From NCBI RefSeq assembly GCF_030065885.1, contig NZ_JASJCS010000002.1:17218-81217 (forward strand): DNA of 64,000 nucleotides, in the 5' to 3' direction. This DNA comes from Ilumatobacter sp. Lineage in GTDB: Bacteria; Actinomycetota; Acidimicrobiia; Acidimicrobiales; Ilumatobacteraceae. Both the position numbers and the translations under genes were made by a program. Below are positions 41,017 through 50,139 of the stretch, piece after piece (positions within the stretch are counted from its first letter, which is position 1; each line of letters starts with the position of its first letter). Under the pieces are notes generated by a model. The model was not told where the DNA came from. It ran no database searches and saw only the letters and a list, made by a program, of their open reading frames with translations.

Positions 41017-41921
41017 GCGAGTCCGGCCAGTTCTCGGCCGACCTCTCCGGCTCGCTCGAGCAGGATGCGGCGCCCGACGAGGGGGGCGTCAGGCGGACGC
41101 TCGGCTGGGCGTTCTGGCTCTGCGTCGGCTGGCTCGTCACCATCGTGCTCGCCGCGTTGCTGGCCCCGTGGCTGCCGCTCAAGGACCCCGATGCCAACCT
41201 CGTCAACCCCGACTTCGGCCGGCCGCCGTACTCGCCGTCCACCACCCACTGGTTCGGCACCGACCAGGACGCCCGCGACGTGTTCTCGCGAACGATCTTC
41301 GGTGCCCGCGTGTCGCTCGTCGTCGGCTTCGTCGCGATCGCGTTCGGGATGGTCATCGGGGGCACGTTGGGCACACTCGCGGGCTACTTCCGGGGCTGGT
41401 GGGACCGCGTCGTCTCGTTCGTCTTCGTCGTGCTCCTGTCCTTCCCTGCGCTCGTGCTGGCGATCCTCATCACGTCGCTGCTCGACCGCGGCCTGGTCAC
41501 GATCTCGCTCACCCTGGGATTCCTCGCAATCGCACCTGTCGGCCGCCTGGCCCGGGCCACGACGATCCAGTACGCCGAGCGCGAGTTCGTCATCGCCTCA
41601 CGCACGCTCGGCGCGTCCCACTCGCGGATCATCGTCCGGGAACTGCTCCCCAACGTCGTGATCCCGATGGGCGCGCTGGCGTTGCTCGGCATGGCCGTGG
41701 CGATCGTCGCCGAGGGCGGGCTGGCATTTCTCGGCCTCTCGGTCGAGAAGGAGGAGACGTGGGGCAATCTGATCCTGCTCGGCTCGGGTTCGCGCGACCT
41801 CGAGAACGCCCCCTGGATCTCGCTCTCGCCGATCTTCATCCTCTTCCTCACCGTGCTCGCGCTGAACTACGCGGGCGACAAGCTCCGCGCCTACTTCGAC
41901 GTCCGGGAGATCTCGCTGTGA
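41013..41921 (+). CDS. dppC: Dipeptide-type ABC permease 2
   Basis: A 302-residue DppC/OppC permease. A cytoplasmic N-terminus of about 30 residues precedes helix 1 (FWLCVGWLVTIVLAALLAPW). HWFGTDQDARDVFSRTIFGA is the signature of DppC N-terminal regions. The ATPase-contact loop includes IASRTLGASHSRIIVRELLP and NVVIPMGALALLG. The last segment (NAPWISLSPIFILFLTVLAL) is the final helix. It forms a heterodimer with the previous permease. The GTG overlaps the DppB stop by four bases, and its own stop overlaps the next ATPase start (GTGA). No insertion is seen here. Confidence 0.88.
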   Translation: MSESGQFSADLSGSLEQDAAPDEGGVRRTLGWAFWLCVGWLVTIVLAALLAPWLPLKDPDANLVNPDFGRPPYSPSTTHWFGTDQDARDVFSRTIFGARVSLVVGFVAIAFGMVIGGTLGTLAGYFRGWWDRVVSFVFVVLLSFPALVLAILITSLLDRGLVTISLTLGFLAIAPVGRLARATTIQYAEREFVIASRTLGASHSRIIVRELLPNVVIPMGALALLGMAVAIVAEGGLAFLGLSVEKEETWGNLILLGSGSRDLENAPWISLSPIFILFLTVLALNYAGDKLRAYFDVREISL

Positions 41922-42991
41922 ACGTCCACGTCCAGACCGAGGGGCGCGTCACCGAAGGCGTCCTGTTGCAGGTCGACGACCTCCGGACGCACTTCCGCAC
42001 CGAGCGCGGCCTGGTCCGGGCGGTCGACGGGGTGACGTTCACGCTCGAGCGCGGGAAGGCGCTCGGGATCGTCGGCGAGTCGGGCTCGGGGAAGACGGTG
42101 CTGAGCCGGACGATCATGGGCCTGCTGCCCTCGACGGCGGTGCTGTCCGGCTCGGTGCGCTTCGCCGGCCAGGAGGTGCTCGGGCTCGACGCCAAGCAGA
42201 TGCGACACCTGTGGGGCCGCGAGATGTCGATGGTCTTCCAGAACCCGATGGTCTCGCTCAACCCGCTCATGAAGCTCGGCAAGCAGATCGCCGAACCGCT
42301 CCAGATCCACCTCGGCATGGACAAGGTCAACGCCACCGAGACCGCCGAGCGGCTGCTGCGCGACGTCCGCATCCCCGAACCCGAGAAGCGCCTCGACCAG
42401 TTCCCGCACGAGCTCTCGGGCGGTATGCGCCAGCGCGTCATGATCGCCATCGCGCTCGCCTGCGGCCCGACGCTCCTGTTCGCCGACGAGCCGACGACGG
42501 CGCTCGACGTGACCGTGCAGGCCCAGATCCTCGACCTGATCGGCGAGCAGCGCCGCGACCGGAACATGTCGGTGATCCTCGTGACCCACGATCTGGGCGT
42601 GGTCGCCGGCCACACCGACGAGATCGCGGTGATGTACGGCGGGCGGTTGGTCGAGAAGGCGCCGACGCGAGAGCTCTTCGCCAACATGAAGATGCCGTAC
42701 ACGAAGTCGCTGATGCGGAGCATCCCCAAGCTCGACCACGCCAGCCACACCAGGCTGCTGACGATCCCAGGCCGCCCGCCCGATCTCGTCAACCCGCCGG
42801 CGGGGTGCCGGTTCGCGCCCCGCTGTGCCTACGCACGAGATCGATGCCGTGAGGAGGAGCCGCCGCTCACCACGGTGGCGGGCCGCAACGACCACGTCTA
42901 CGCGTGCTGGTACCCGGTCGGATCGCCCGAGTTCGAAGAACGCGACGCCGAGATCATGACGGCCGTCTCCGTCTCCGGAGGCGGAGACTGA
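41918..42991 (+). CDS. dppD: Dipeptide-type ABC ATPase 1
   Basis: A 357-residue ATPase. Walker A is in LGIVGESGSGKTVLSRTIMG. The signature is HELSGGMRQRVMIAIAL, Walker B LLFADEPTTALDVTVQAQIL, and the switch His is in VILVTHDLGVVAGHTDEIAV. The C-terminal oligopeptide extension has GCRFAPRCAYARDRC and YACWYP, Cys residues typical of DppD/OppD. It works with the DppF-like subunit encoded next. The start is GTG at 41918, overlapping DppC's stop. A ribosome site GGAGGCGGAG at the end of this gene serves the following ATPase. Confidence 0.88.
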   Translation: MNVHVQTEGRVTEGVLLQVDDLRTHFRTERGLVRAVDGVTFTLERGKALGIVGESGSGKTVLSRTIMGLLPSTAVLSGSVRFAGQEVLGLDAKQMRHLWGREMSMVFQNPMVSLNPLMKLGKQIAEPLQIHLGMDKVNATETAERLLRDVRIPEPEKRLDQFPHELSGGMRQRVMIAIALACGPTLLFADEPTTALDVTVQAQILDLIGEQRRDRNMSVILVTHDLGVVAGHTDEIAVMYGGRLVEKAPTRELFANMKMPYTKSLMRSIPKLDHASHTRLLTIPGRPPDLVNPPAGCRFAPRCAYARDRCREEEPPLTTVAGRNDHVYACWYPVGSPEFEERDAEIMTAVSVSGGGD

Positions 42992-44028
42992 TGGCCGGCG
43001 GCGGAGACGCCCACCTTCGCGACGGCGATGCCGTGCTGCGGGTCGCCGACCTCGTCGTCGAGTTCCCGATCGGTCGCCACGCGACCGTGAGTGCCGTCGC
43101 CGGCATCAGCTTCGACGTGCTCGAGGGCGAGACGCTGGGCATCGTCGGCGAGTCGGGCTGCGGCAAGTCGACCACGGGCCGGGCGATCATGCAGATCACC
43201 GAGCCGACATCAGGGTCGGTCGTCTTCGAGGGCACCGACCTCACGGCCCTCGACCATGGGGCGCTGCGCGAGGCACGCACACGCATCCAGATGATCTTCC
43301 AGGACCCGATCTCGTCGCTCAACCCGCGTCGCACCGTCCGCGACAGTGTGCGCGATCCGCTCGACATCTGGCAACGCGGCACCGCCGAGGAACGCGCTGC
43401 GCTCGTCGACGACGTGCTCGAGCACGTCGGCATCGACCCCGCGCGAGCGGCCGAGAGCCGCCCGCACCAGTTCTCGGGGGGCCAGTGCCAGCGGATCTCG
43501 ATCGCCCGATCGCTGGTGCTCGATCCGTCGTTGATCATCTGTGACGAGCCCGTCTCGGCACTCGACGTCAGCGTGCAGGCACAGGTACTCAACCTGCTCG
43601 AGGACCTCAAGGCCGAATACGGCCTCACGTTGATCTTCATCGCCCACGACCTCGCCGTCGTCAAGAACATCAGCGACAGGGTCGCCGTGATGTACCTCGG
43701 CAAGCTGTGCGAGGTCGCATCGAGCGATGCCCTGTACTCACATCCCGCGCATCCCTACACCAACGTGCTGATCGACTCGATCCCGGTGCCCGATCCCGAG
43801 ACGCACGTCGCCGGTACCTCGATCACCGGCGAACCGCCGTCGCCGGTCGATCCCCCGTCGGGCTGCCGCTTCCACCCTCGCTGCCCCAACACCGACGAGC
43901 TGTGCATGACCACCGAGCCGGTGATGCGAGCGATCGGCGACGACCACTTCGTCGCCTGCCATCATCCGATCGAGACGCGGGTCGAGATCGGTGGCACCGG
44001 GTCCTCCGCAGCGACGACCGCTCGCTGA
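42991..44028 (+). CDS. dppF: Dipeptide-type ABC ATPase 2
   Basis: A 345-residue ATPase. Walker A is IVGESGCGKSTTGRAIMQIT, the Q-loop region MIFQDPISSLNPRRTVRDSV, the signature HQFSGGQCQRISIARSLVLD, Walker B IICDEPVSALDVSVQAQVL, and the switch His is in IFIAHDLAVVKNISDRVAVM. The tail GCRFHPRCPNTDELC carries the OppF-type Cys cluster. The signature has Cys after GGQ where most homologues have Arg. The ATG shares one base with the previous stop (TGATG). It is the last gene of the importer; TACCGT for the next gene begins right at its stop. Confidence 0.87.
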   Translation: MAGGGDAHLRDGDAVLRVADLVVEFPIGRHATVSAVAGISFDVLEGETLGIVGESGCGKSTTGRAIMQITEPTSGSVVFEGTDLTALDHGALREARTRIQMIFQDPISSLNPRRTVRDSVRDPLDIWQRGTAEERAALVDDVLEHVGIDPARAAESRPHQFSGGQCQRISIARSLVLDPSLIICDEPVSALDVSVQAQVLNLLEDLKAEYGLTLIFIAHDLAVVKNISDRVAVMYLGKLCEVASSDALYSHPAHPYTNVLIDSIPVPDPETHVAGTSITGEPPSPVDPPSGCRFHPRCPNTDELCMTTEPVMRAIGDDHFVACHHPIETRVEIGGTGSSAATTAR

Positions 44029-44034
44029 TACCGT
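44029..44034 (+). promoter_or_regulatory. Leaderless -10 element for AlkA-like gene
   Basis: TACCGT lies 7 nt before the ATG at 44042 and begins one base after the dppF stop. Confidence 0.5.
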
Positions 44035-44041
44035 CGCCTCG

Positions 44042-44989
44042 ATGCCCCGGGCCAGCACCGCCACGACCGCGTGGGTCGCGATCGATGCGCCGAGGTCGCT
44101 GCGCGCGACCCTGAGCATCTACCGCAACGGCTTCGGCGACCCGACCACGCGGCTCGACGGGAACTCCTTCCTCCGGGCGACGCTGACCCCTGATGGTCCC
44201 GGCACGCTGCGCCTGCGCTGGGCCGACGACCCGGCACCGGTCACCGACGCCGGCCTGACGGCCGATGCATGGGGGCCCGGTGGCGGCTGGCTGCTCGCGT
44301 CCGTCGACGCGCTCACCGGCGCCGCCGACGAGGCGATCGCGTTCCCCGACGCGCACCCTGCCGTCGAGCGTGCGCTCCGCGTGCGGCGGGGGACCCGGAT
44401 CGGCGCCTCGCACGACCTGTATCACCAGTTGCTACCGACGATCATCGCCCAGCGGATCACGGCCGGTGAGGCGATCCGGCAGTGGCAGCGGTTGTGCCGC
44501 GAGCTCGGCGAACCCGCGCCGGGTCCGAGCGACGTCGTCGGAGACCTGCTGCTCCCCCCGTCTCCGGCGTCGCTGCACCGTCGCCCGGCGTGGTGGTTCC
44601 ACCCGCTCGGCATCGAGACGAAGCGTGCACGACCGCTGACCGAGGTCGCTCGCCACGCAGACAAGCTGTGGGAGTGGACCGCCGCCGGAAGCGAGACGGC
44701 GGCCGACAAGCTCGGGCTGCTGCAGGGTGTCGGCGTCTGGACGATCGGATCGGTGCTCGGACCGTGCCTCGGCGACCCGGACGCCCTCCCGGTGGGCGAC
44801 TACCACTTCCCGAACACCGTCGCCTGGGCGCTCGCAGGCGAACCGCGCGCCGACGACGACCGCATGCTCGAGCTGCTCGAGCCGTACCGGGGCCAGCGGG
44901 GCCGCGTCCTGTGGGCGCTGATCAGCACGGCCGGCAAGGCGCCGGCATTCGGACCACGCCAGCGGATCCTGCCGATGTCGCGGTGGTGA
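44042..44989 (+). CDS. alkA: AlkA-like DNA-3-methyladenine glycosylase
   Basis: A 315-residue HhH-GPD glycosylase. The hairpin-helix-hairpin region is LGLLQGVGVWTIGSVLGP, and the catalytic Asp is expected in LPVGDYHFPNTVAWALAG. The N-terminal part (SIYRNGFGDPTTRLDGNSFL, TLRLRWADD) has the sheet domain of AlkA. It removes alkylated purines such as 3-methyladenine from DNA. The start at 44042, supported by TACCGT seven bases upstream, is preferred over an upstream in-frame ATG at 43991 that overlaps dppF. It lies 16 bases before the small gene at 45006 but is probably functionally separate. Confidence 0.8.
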   Translation: MPRASTATTAWVAIDAPRSLRATLSIYRNGFGDPTTRLDGNSFLRATLTPDGPGTLRLRWADDPAPVTDAGLTADAWGPGGGWLLASVDALTGAADEAIAFPDAHPAVERALRVRRGTRIGASHDLYHQLLPTIIAQRITAGEAIRQWQRLCRELGEPAPGPSDVVGDLLLPPSPASLHRRPAWWFHPLGIETKRARPLTEVARHADKLWEWTAAGSETAADKLGLLQGVGVWTIGSVLGPCLGDPDALPVGDYHFPNTVAWALAGEPRADDDRMLELLEPYRGQRGRVLWALISTAGKAPAFGPRQRILPMSRW

Positions 44990-45005
44990 GAGCCAGGAGC
45001 CTGCC

Positions 45006-45368
45006 GTGTTCCTCGCCGCGTTGACGCCCGACGGTCCGTTCGGGCGGTTCGCCGATGCACTCCTCCTCGCCGAGCTGCCAGGGCTCAGCGAGCCCGACCG
45101 CGCCCAGACCGTGCAGTTCGTCTCCCACCGAGCGACGCAGCTCCCCTCACCCCTGCGACTCGGCGTGATCGGGCTCTCGATCCTGCTCGCCTCCCTCCAT
45201 CGGCTCGTCGACCCGCGCCGGGTCGACGACTTCTTCCGCTCGACCACGCTCCCGCTGATCGGTGAGCTCGCACGGATGGTCCGCTCGCTCGGGTTCGCGT
45301 TCGTGTGGGAGACCTGGCCCGACAGCGACCCGGACGGGCAGCGGTCGACGACCGAGGCGTCGCCGTGA
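45006..45368 (+). CDS. Small protein preceding a GMC oxidoreductase
   Basis: A 120-residue protein with a central hydrophobic region (PLRLGVIGLSILLASLHRLV) and RRVDDFFRSTTLPLIGELAR near the C-terminus. The N-terminus is FLAALTPDGPFGRFADALLL. It resembles the N-terminal portion that some long-chain alcohol oxidases carry before the FAD domain, here as a separate gene. The GTG has AGGAG seven bases upstream, and its stop overlaps the GMC start (GTGA), so co-translation is very likely. I do not recognise a named family; it may help the flavoprotein bind membrane or substrate. Confidence 0.6.
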   Translation: MFLAALTPDGPFGRFADALLLAELPGLSEPDRAQTVQFVSHRATQLPSPLRLGVIGLSILLASLHRLVDPRRVDDFFRSTTLPLIGELARMVRSLGFAFVWETWPDSDPDGQRSTTEASP

Positions 45369-46813
45369 CCGGCCTGGTCGATGCGGCGCCGCACCACGAC
45401 TGCGAGGTGCTCGTCGTCGGGTCGGGTGCGGGCGGGGCCACGACGGCGGCGTTGCTCGCCGAGGCGGGCATCGACGTGCTCGTCATCGAGGAAGGCCCCT
45501 GGATCGAGCAGGGGTCGGTGGTGCCGTTCTCGCTCGAGCAGATGGACCGCCAGTATCGGTCGGGCGGCCTCACGGTGGCGCTCGGCCGGCCGTCGATCGC
45601 CTACACCGAGGGCCGCTGCGCGGGCGGCGGCACCGAGATCAACAGCGGTTTGTACCGCCGGCCCGTCGAGGCCACCCTCGAACGCTGGCGCCGGACGCAC
45701 GGCGTCGTCGACTTCTCGGACGAGGAGTTCTACGCAGCATGCGACGAGATCGAGGCGGCGCTCTCGGTCGGCCGTGTACCGGGCCGCCACTCCCCCGCAG
45801 GCGACCGGCTCCGTCGCGGTGCGGCGGCACTGGGGTGGCAGCACGAGGAGATCCCCCGATGGATGACGTACCCGACGAGCACCGACGCCGTCGCCGGACG
45901 ACGGGAGAGCATGACCCGGACGTTCCTGCCGAGGGCGTTCGCGGCGGGCGCACGGATGTTGTGCGAGCATCGCGTCGACCGGCTGATCCACGACGGGGAC
46001 CGTGCGTTCCGGGCCGAGTTGACCCGACCGGACGGCACCCCGGCCACGGTCGACTTCCGCGACGTCATCCTCTGCGCCGGCGCGATCCAGACGCCGGCGC
46101 TGTTGCAGCGCTCCGGCCATCGTGGCCTCGTCGGACGTTCGCTGGCCGTCCACCCGACGGTGAAGCTCGCCGCCCGCTTCGACGACGACGTCAACGTGCC
46201 CGACCACGTGCCGGTTCACCAGGTCAACGAGTTCGCCCCCGACCTCAGCTTCGGCGGTTCGGCGAGCCACCCCGGGCTCGTGGCCCTCGCCTTGACCGAT
46301 CACTGGGACCTCATGCGCGGGGCCGTCACCGACTGGCGCCGGATGGCCGTGTACTACGCCGCGATCACCAGCGAGGGTCGCGGACGGGTCACGGCGCTGC
46401 CGGGTCTGCGCGACCCGGTAGTCACCTACCGGCTGACCCGCCGCGACCGAGCGCTCCTCGGCAAGGGACTCGCCCGCCTCGCGCTGGTCATGCTCGAGGC
46501 CGGTGCCGAGGCCGTGTTCCCCTCGTTCCGCGGCGCTCCGGTCGTCAGGACCCGCTCGGACCTGGCAGATCTGACCGGGCGCTTCGCAGCAGGCACCGCC
46601 AGCGTCATGACCGTCCACCTCTGCTCGACGGTGCCGATGGGCTCCGACCGATCGAGGGCCGCCGCCGACAGCCACGGCCGGATCCACGACACTGCCAACG
46701 TCTACGTCAACGACGCGTCTTTGCTCCCCGACGCACCGGGCGTGAACCCCCAGGGCTCGGTGATGGCCGTGGCGATGCGCAATGCACGCCGATTCGTCGA
46801 GGAGCGGGCGTGA
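45365..46813 (+). CDS. GMC-type FAD oxidoreductase
   Basis: A 482-residue flavoprotein. VLVVGSGAGGATTAALLAEA (GSGAGG at 19-24) is the FAD dinucleotide motif. AYTEGRCAGGGTEINSGLYR is the second FAD segment. VILCAGAIQTPALLQRSGH and DASLLPDAPGVNPQGSVMAV complete the GMC pattern. The family includes alcohol, glucose and sterol oxidases; acceptor and substrate are unknown. Two NAD-dependent 3-beta-HSD-like proteins encoded next suggest a sterol, terpenoid or long-chain alcohol. GTG starts overlap on both sides. Confidence 0.82.
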   Translation: MTGLVDAAPHHDCEVLVVGSGAGGATTAALLAEAGIDVLVIEEGPWIEQGSVVPFSLEQMDRQYRSGGLTVALGRPSIAYTEGRCAGGGTEINSGLYRRPVEATLERWRRTHGVVDFSDEEFYAACDEIEAALSVGRVPGRHSPAGDRLRRGAAALGWQHEEIPRWMTYPTSTDAVAGRRESMTRTFLPRAFAAGARMLCEHRVDRLIHDGDRAFRAELTRPDGTPATVDFRDVILCAGAIQTPALLQRSGHRGLVGRSLAVHPTVKLAARFDDDVNVPDHVPVHQVNEFAPDLSFGGSASHPGLVALALTDHWDLMRGAVTDWRRMAVYYAAITSEGRGRVTALPGLRDPVVTYRLTRRDRALLGKGLARLALVMLEAGAEAVFPSFRGAPVVRTRSDLADLTGRFAAGTASVMTVHLCSTVPMGSDRSRAAADSHGRIHDTANVYVNDASLLPDAPGVNPQGSVMAVAMRNARRFVEERA

Positions 46814-47865
46814 CGGCACCCGCGCATCGGCCGGTGCCCGATGCGACCGTCGTCACGGGAGCGAGCGGATGGCTCGGCCGGGCCCTGCTCCACGCACTCG
46901 CCGACGAGCAGGGGCCGTGGCATCGATCGACCCACATCACCGCCCTCGTGCGCACGCCCGGTGAGGCGAACGAGCTGGCTGAGCTGGCGTCGCACATCCA
47001 GCCGGTGGTCGGTGACGTGACCGACCCGGCGTCGCTCGCGAACCTGTTCGACGGCCTCGCCGGTGACGTGGACGTCATCCACACCGCCGGGCTGATCCAT
47101 CCGCGTACGGTTCGCGAGCTCTTCGACGTCAACGTCGGCGGCACCCGCGCGGTGCTCGATGCGGCATCTCGAGCCGGCGTCCGGAGGGTCGTGCACGTGT
47201 CGTCGAACAGCCCGTTCGGCACCAACCCGCATCCGGGCGATCACTTCCGCAACGACGAGCCGTACGACCCCTACCTGGGCTACGGCCGCTCGAAGATGGA
47301 GGCCGAGCTGGCGGTCCTCGAGGCCGTCGCCGACGGTCTGGATGCGGTGATCGTGCGCCCGCCGTGGTTCTACGGCCCGTACCAGCCGCCACGGCAGACG
47401 ACGTTCTTCGCGATGGTGCGCGGCGGGAATTTCCCCGTGATCGGGGCGGGCGACCAAGCTCGCTCGATGGTGTACGTCGACAATCTCGTCCAGGGCGTCC
47501 TGCGAGCCGAGCTGTCGCCGCACGCCGCTGGGAGTGCGTGGTGGATCGCCGACGCCCGGCCCTACCAGGTCATCGAGATCGTCGAGACCGTCGGACGAGC
47601 GCTCGCCGACGAGGGGTTCGACGTGCGTCCCAACCGGCTGCGCCTGCCCGAGCTCGCCGCGCGGGCGGCAGAGTCCGCCGATCGGGCCATCCAGCGTCTG
47701 GGCCGCTATCAGCAGCAGCTGCACGTGCTCGGCGAGATGCGGCACTCGATCGCCGTCGACATCTCGGCCGCCCGCCGCGAGCTCGGGTACGAGCCCGAGA
47801 TCGACCTGTACCAAGGGATGAGGCGCAGCGTGCGGTGGTGCGTCCGGGAGGGCCTGCTGCGATGA
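46810..47865 (+). CDS. NAD-dependent epimerase/dehydratase (3-beta-HSD-like) 1
   Basis: A 351-residue extended SDR. VVTGASGWLGRALLHAL carries the GxxGxxG motif. VVHVSSNSPFG and YGRSKMEAELAVLEAV carry the Ser and YxxxK active site. VRPPWFYGPYQPPRQTTFFA and VYVDNLVQGVLRAEL follow the family pattern. In bacteria this group includes 3-beta-hydroxysteroid dehydrogenases, epimerases and lipid reductases. The GTG at 46810 overlaps the GMC stop, and the next gene's ATG overlaps its stop. The C-terminal part (residues 290-350) looks typical. Substrate unknown. Confidence 0.8.
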   Translation: MTAPAHRPVPDATVVTGASGWLGRALLHALADEQGPWHRSTHITALVRTPGEANELAELASHIQPVVGDVTDPASLANLFDGLAGDVDVIHTAGLIHPRTVRELFDVNVGGTRAVLDAASRAGVRRVVHVSSNSPFGTNPHPGDHFRNDEPYDPYLGYGRSKMEAELAVLEAVADGLDAVIVRPPWFYGPYQPPRQTTFFAMVRGGNFPVIGAGDQARSMVYVDNLVQGVLRAELSPHAAGSAWWIADARPYQVIEIVETVGRALADEGFDVRPNRLRLPELAARAAESADRAIQRLGRYQQQLHVLGEMRHSIAVDISAARRELGYEPEIDLYQGMRRSVRWCVREGLLR

Positions 47866-48926
47866 CCCGGAGCCTGGTCACCGGCGGGAGCGGGTACTTC
47901 GGCTCGTTGCTCGTCCGACGCCTCCACGCAGACGGTCACGACGTACGGGTGCTCGATCTCGTCGATGCCTCGGACCGGCCGGGCGACGTCGAGTTCGTCG
48001 CCGGTGACATCCGCGACCCGTCCGTGGTCGCCGAGGCGGTCGCCGACCGCGACGTCGTGTTCCACAACGTCGCCCAGGTGCCCCTCGCACGCGACGAACG
48101 CCTGCTGCGCTCGGTCAACGTCGACGGGACCGACGTGCTGCTCGGGGCTGCCCGGTCGGCTGCGGTGTCCAAGGTCGTCCACACGTCCTCCAGCGCCGTC
48201 TTCGGCGTCCCGGAGTCGAACCCCGTGCTGCCGACCACCGTGCCCAGACCACAGGAGGCCTATGGCCACGCCAAGCTCGCTGCGGAATGGGTCTGCCTCG
48301 AGGCGGTGGCACGCGGCCTCGACGTGACGATCGTGCGACCCCGGACCGTCCTCGGCCACGGCCGGCTCGGTATCTTCGGCATCTTGTTCGACTGGATCGC
48401 CGATGGGGCCGACCCGGTGGTGCTCGGCGATGGCAGGAACCGATACCAGTTCGTGCACGCCGAGGACCTCGCCGACGCGTGCGTCCGCGCCTCGACGTCG
48501 GCCGGGCCCGACATCCTCAACATCGGCGCGCCCGACGTCGGCACCATGTTCGACGCCATCGACGCGGTGTGCCGGCATGCCGGCACCGGCGCCACGGTCC
48601 GCTCGCTGCCGGCGCGACCCGCTGCGGCGGCCATGCAGCTCACCGCCCGACTCGGATTGACGCCGTTCGCCCCGTACCACTGGCTGATGTACGCCCGCTC
48701 GATGTGGTTCGACACGACCCACGCCGAGGAGCGACTCGGCTGGACCCCGCGGTGGACCACGCCCGCCATGTTCGCGCAGAGCTACGACTGGTTCGTCGAG
48801 CATCGGGACGCCGCGACGCCGTCACACGCCAGCCGGCACCGGCGCACCGCCCGGCAGGGCGCGCTGGGTGCGCTCAAGCGGGTGAGCCGCTTCCTCCCGC
48901 CGGCGCGAGGGCAGCGGCATGGCTGA
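47862..48926 (+). CDS. NAD-dependent epimerase/dehydratase (3-beta-HSD-like) 2
   Basis: A 354-residue extended SDR paralogous to its upstream neighbour. SLVTGGSGYFGSLLVRRL is the coenzyme motif, HTSSSAVFGVP and YGHAKLAAEWVCLEAV the catalytic segments, and VRPRTVLGHGRLGIFGILFD the substrate side. The basic C-terminal tail (residues 320-354, RHRRTARQGALGALKRVSRF) is not typical and may bind membrane. It overlaps the upstream gene by four bases and the downstream PIG-V-like gene by eight bases. Two such enzymes in a row after a GMC oxidase suggest sequential oxidation and reduction of an alcohol. Confidence 0.8.
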   Translation: MTRSLVTGGSGYFGSLLVRRLHADGHDVRVLDLVDASDRPGDVEFVAGDIRDPSVVAEAVADRDVVFHNVAQVPLARDERLLRSVNVDGTDVLLGAARSAAVSKVVHTSSSAVFGVPESNPVLPTTVPRPQEAYGHAKLAAEWVCLEAVARGLDVTIVRPRTVLGHGRLGIFGILFDWIADGADPVVLGDGRNRYQFVHAEDLADACVRASTSAGPDILNIGAPDVGTMFDAIDAVCRHAGTGATVRSLPARPAAAAMQLTARLGLTPFAPYHWLMYARSMWFDTTHAEERLGWTPRWTTPAMFAQSYDWFVEHRDAATPSHASRHRRTARQGALGALKRVSRFLPPARGQRHG

Positions 48927-50139
48927 GCTCCGGGACTCGATGTGGTGGCGGCTCGCCCGCCACGCCCTGCCGGTCTACGTGCTCTCGCGGTTCTGCGTGC
49001 TGGCAGGAGCGGCCGTGGTCGCGACCGAGCTGCGCGTCGATGCCAACCTCGCCGACGAGCGACAGCTGCCGCTCGCCGACCCGCACGAGACGACGGTCCG
49101 GGCCGCGAACGAGGGCAACGCGCTGCGGCCGATGCTCGACGTGCTCACCTCGTGGGACGGCCTCTGGTACATGGACATCGTCCGCAACGGCTACCCCGAG
49201 ACCATTCCACCCGACGTGACCTACCACGTCGACGAGGCGAGGGCGGCGTTCTTCCCGCTGTTCCCGCTGCTCGGCAGGGGGTTCGACCGCGTCCTTCCGG
49301 GGGGCGACTCGTTCGCCGTGCTGACCATGAACGCGATCCTCGGCTTCATTGCGGTCGTGCTGATCGGGATGATCGCGTACCGCGTCTACGGCGAGCGGGT
49401 GAGCCGCACCAGCGTCACGCTCGCCGCGCTGTTCCCCGGCAGCTTCGTGCTGTCGTTCGCGTACAGCGAGGCGCTGATGATCATGCTGTCGGCAGCATGC
49501 CTGCTGATGCTGCTCGACCGCGAGTGGGTGGCGGCAGGTGTCTTCGCGGCGCTCGCGACGGCCACGCGTCCCAACGGCCTCGCGCTCGTGGTCGCCTGCG
49601 CTGTCGCCGCCTTCATCGCCGTGCGCGAGGAGCGTGATTGGAGCTCGGTGTCGTCGGTCCTCCTTGCGCCGATCGGGTTCATCACGTTCCAGGTGTGGCT
49701 CGGTCAGCACACCGGCGAGACCGGCGCCTGGTTCCGCGTCCAGCGCGAGGCCTGGGACGAGGGCGCCAGCTTCGGCTGGACGGCACTCCGCAACACCGCC
49801 GAGGCGGTGACCCAGCCGTTGACGTCACCGACGGACACCATCACCGCGGTGACCGTGGTCGCCACCGTCACCCTCCTCGTGCTGTCCTGGCGGGCTCGCC
49901 TGCCGTGGACGCTCACGCTGTTCTCGTGGGCCGTCGTCGCGCTGATGGTCGCACCGGCCACCGTCACCGCCCGGCCCCGGTTCCTCTTCACGGCGTTCCC
50001 CCTCCTAATCGGGGCGGCGCGCTGGTACGAGGACCGGCGACGGACCGACGAGACCGTGTGGCCGCTGACGATGGCGGCATGCGGGACCGGCTTGACCGCA
50101 CTCACCGGGCTGTACGGCGTCTTCGGCGCGATCCCGTGA
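48919..50139 (+). CDS. PIG-V/GPI-mannosyltransferase-like membrane protein
   Basis: A 406-residue multi-spanning protein. A first helix (YVLSRFCVLAGAAVV) precedes SWDGLWYMDIVRNGYPE, the periplasmic motif (D-G-WY) of the PIG-V-like GT-C family. More helices follow, e.g. NAILGFIAVVLIGMIAYRVY and VSRTSVTLAALFPGSFVLSF. A typical member uses polyprenyl-phosphate mannose as donor; such donors may come from the Ppm-like gene at 56245. It may transfer mannose or a related sugar to an envelope lipid. The gene overlaps its neighbours by eight and four bases. Confidence 0.75.
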   Translation: MAELRDSMWWRLARHALPVYVLSRFCVLAGAAVVATELRVDANLADERQLPLADPHETTVRAANEGNALRPMLDVLTSWDGLWYMDIVRNGYPETIPPDVTYHVDEARAAFFPLFPLLGRGFDRVLPGGDSFAVLTMNAILGFIAVVLIGMIAYRVYGERVSRTSVTLAALFPGSFVLSFAYSEALMIMLSAACLLMLLDREWVAAGVFAALATATRPNGLALVVACAVAAFIAVREERDWSSVSSVLLAPIGFITFQVWLGQHTGETGAWFRVQREAWDEGASFGWTALRNTAEAVTQPLTSPTDTITAVTVVATVTLLVLSWRARLPWTLTLFSWAVVALMVAPATVTARPRFLFTAFPLLIGAARWYEDRRRTDETVWPLTMAACGTGLTALTGLYGVFGAIP

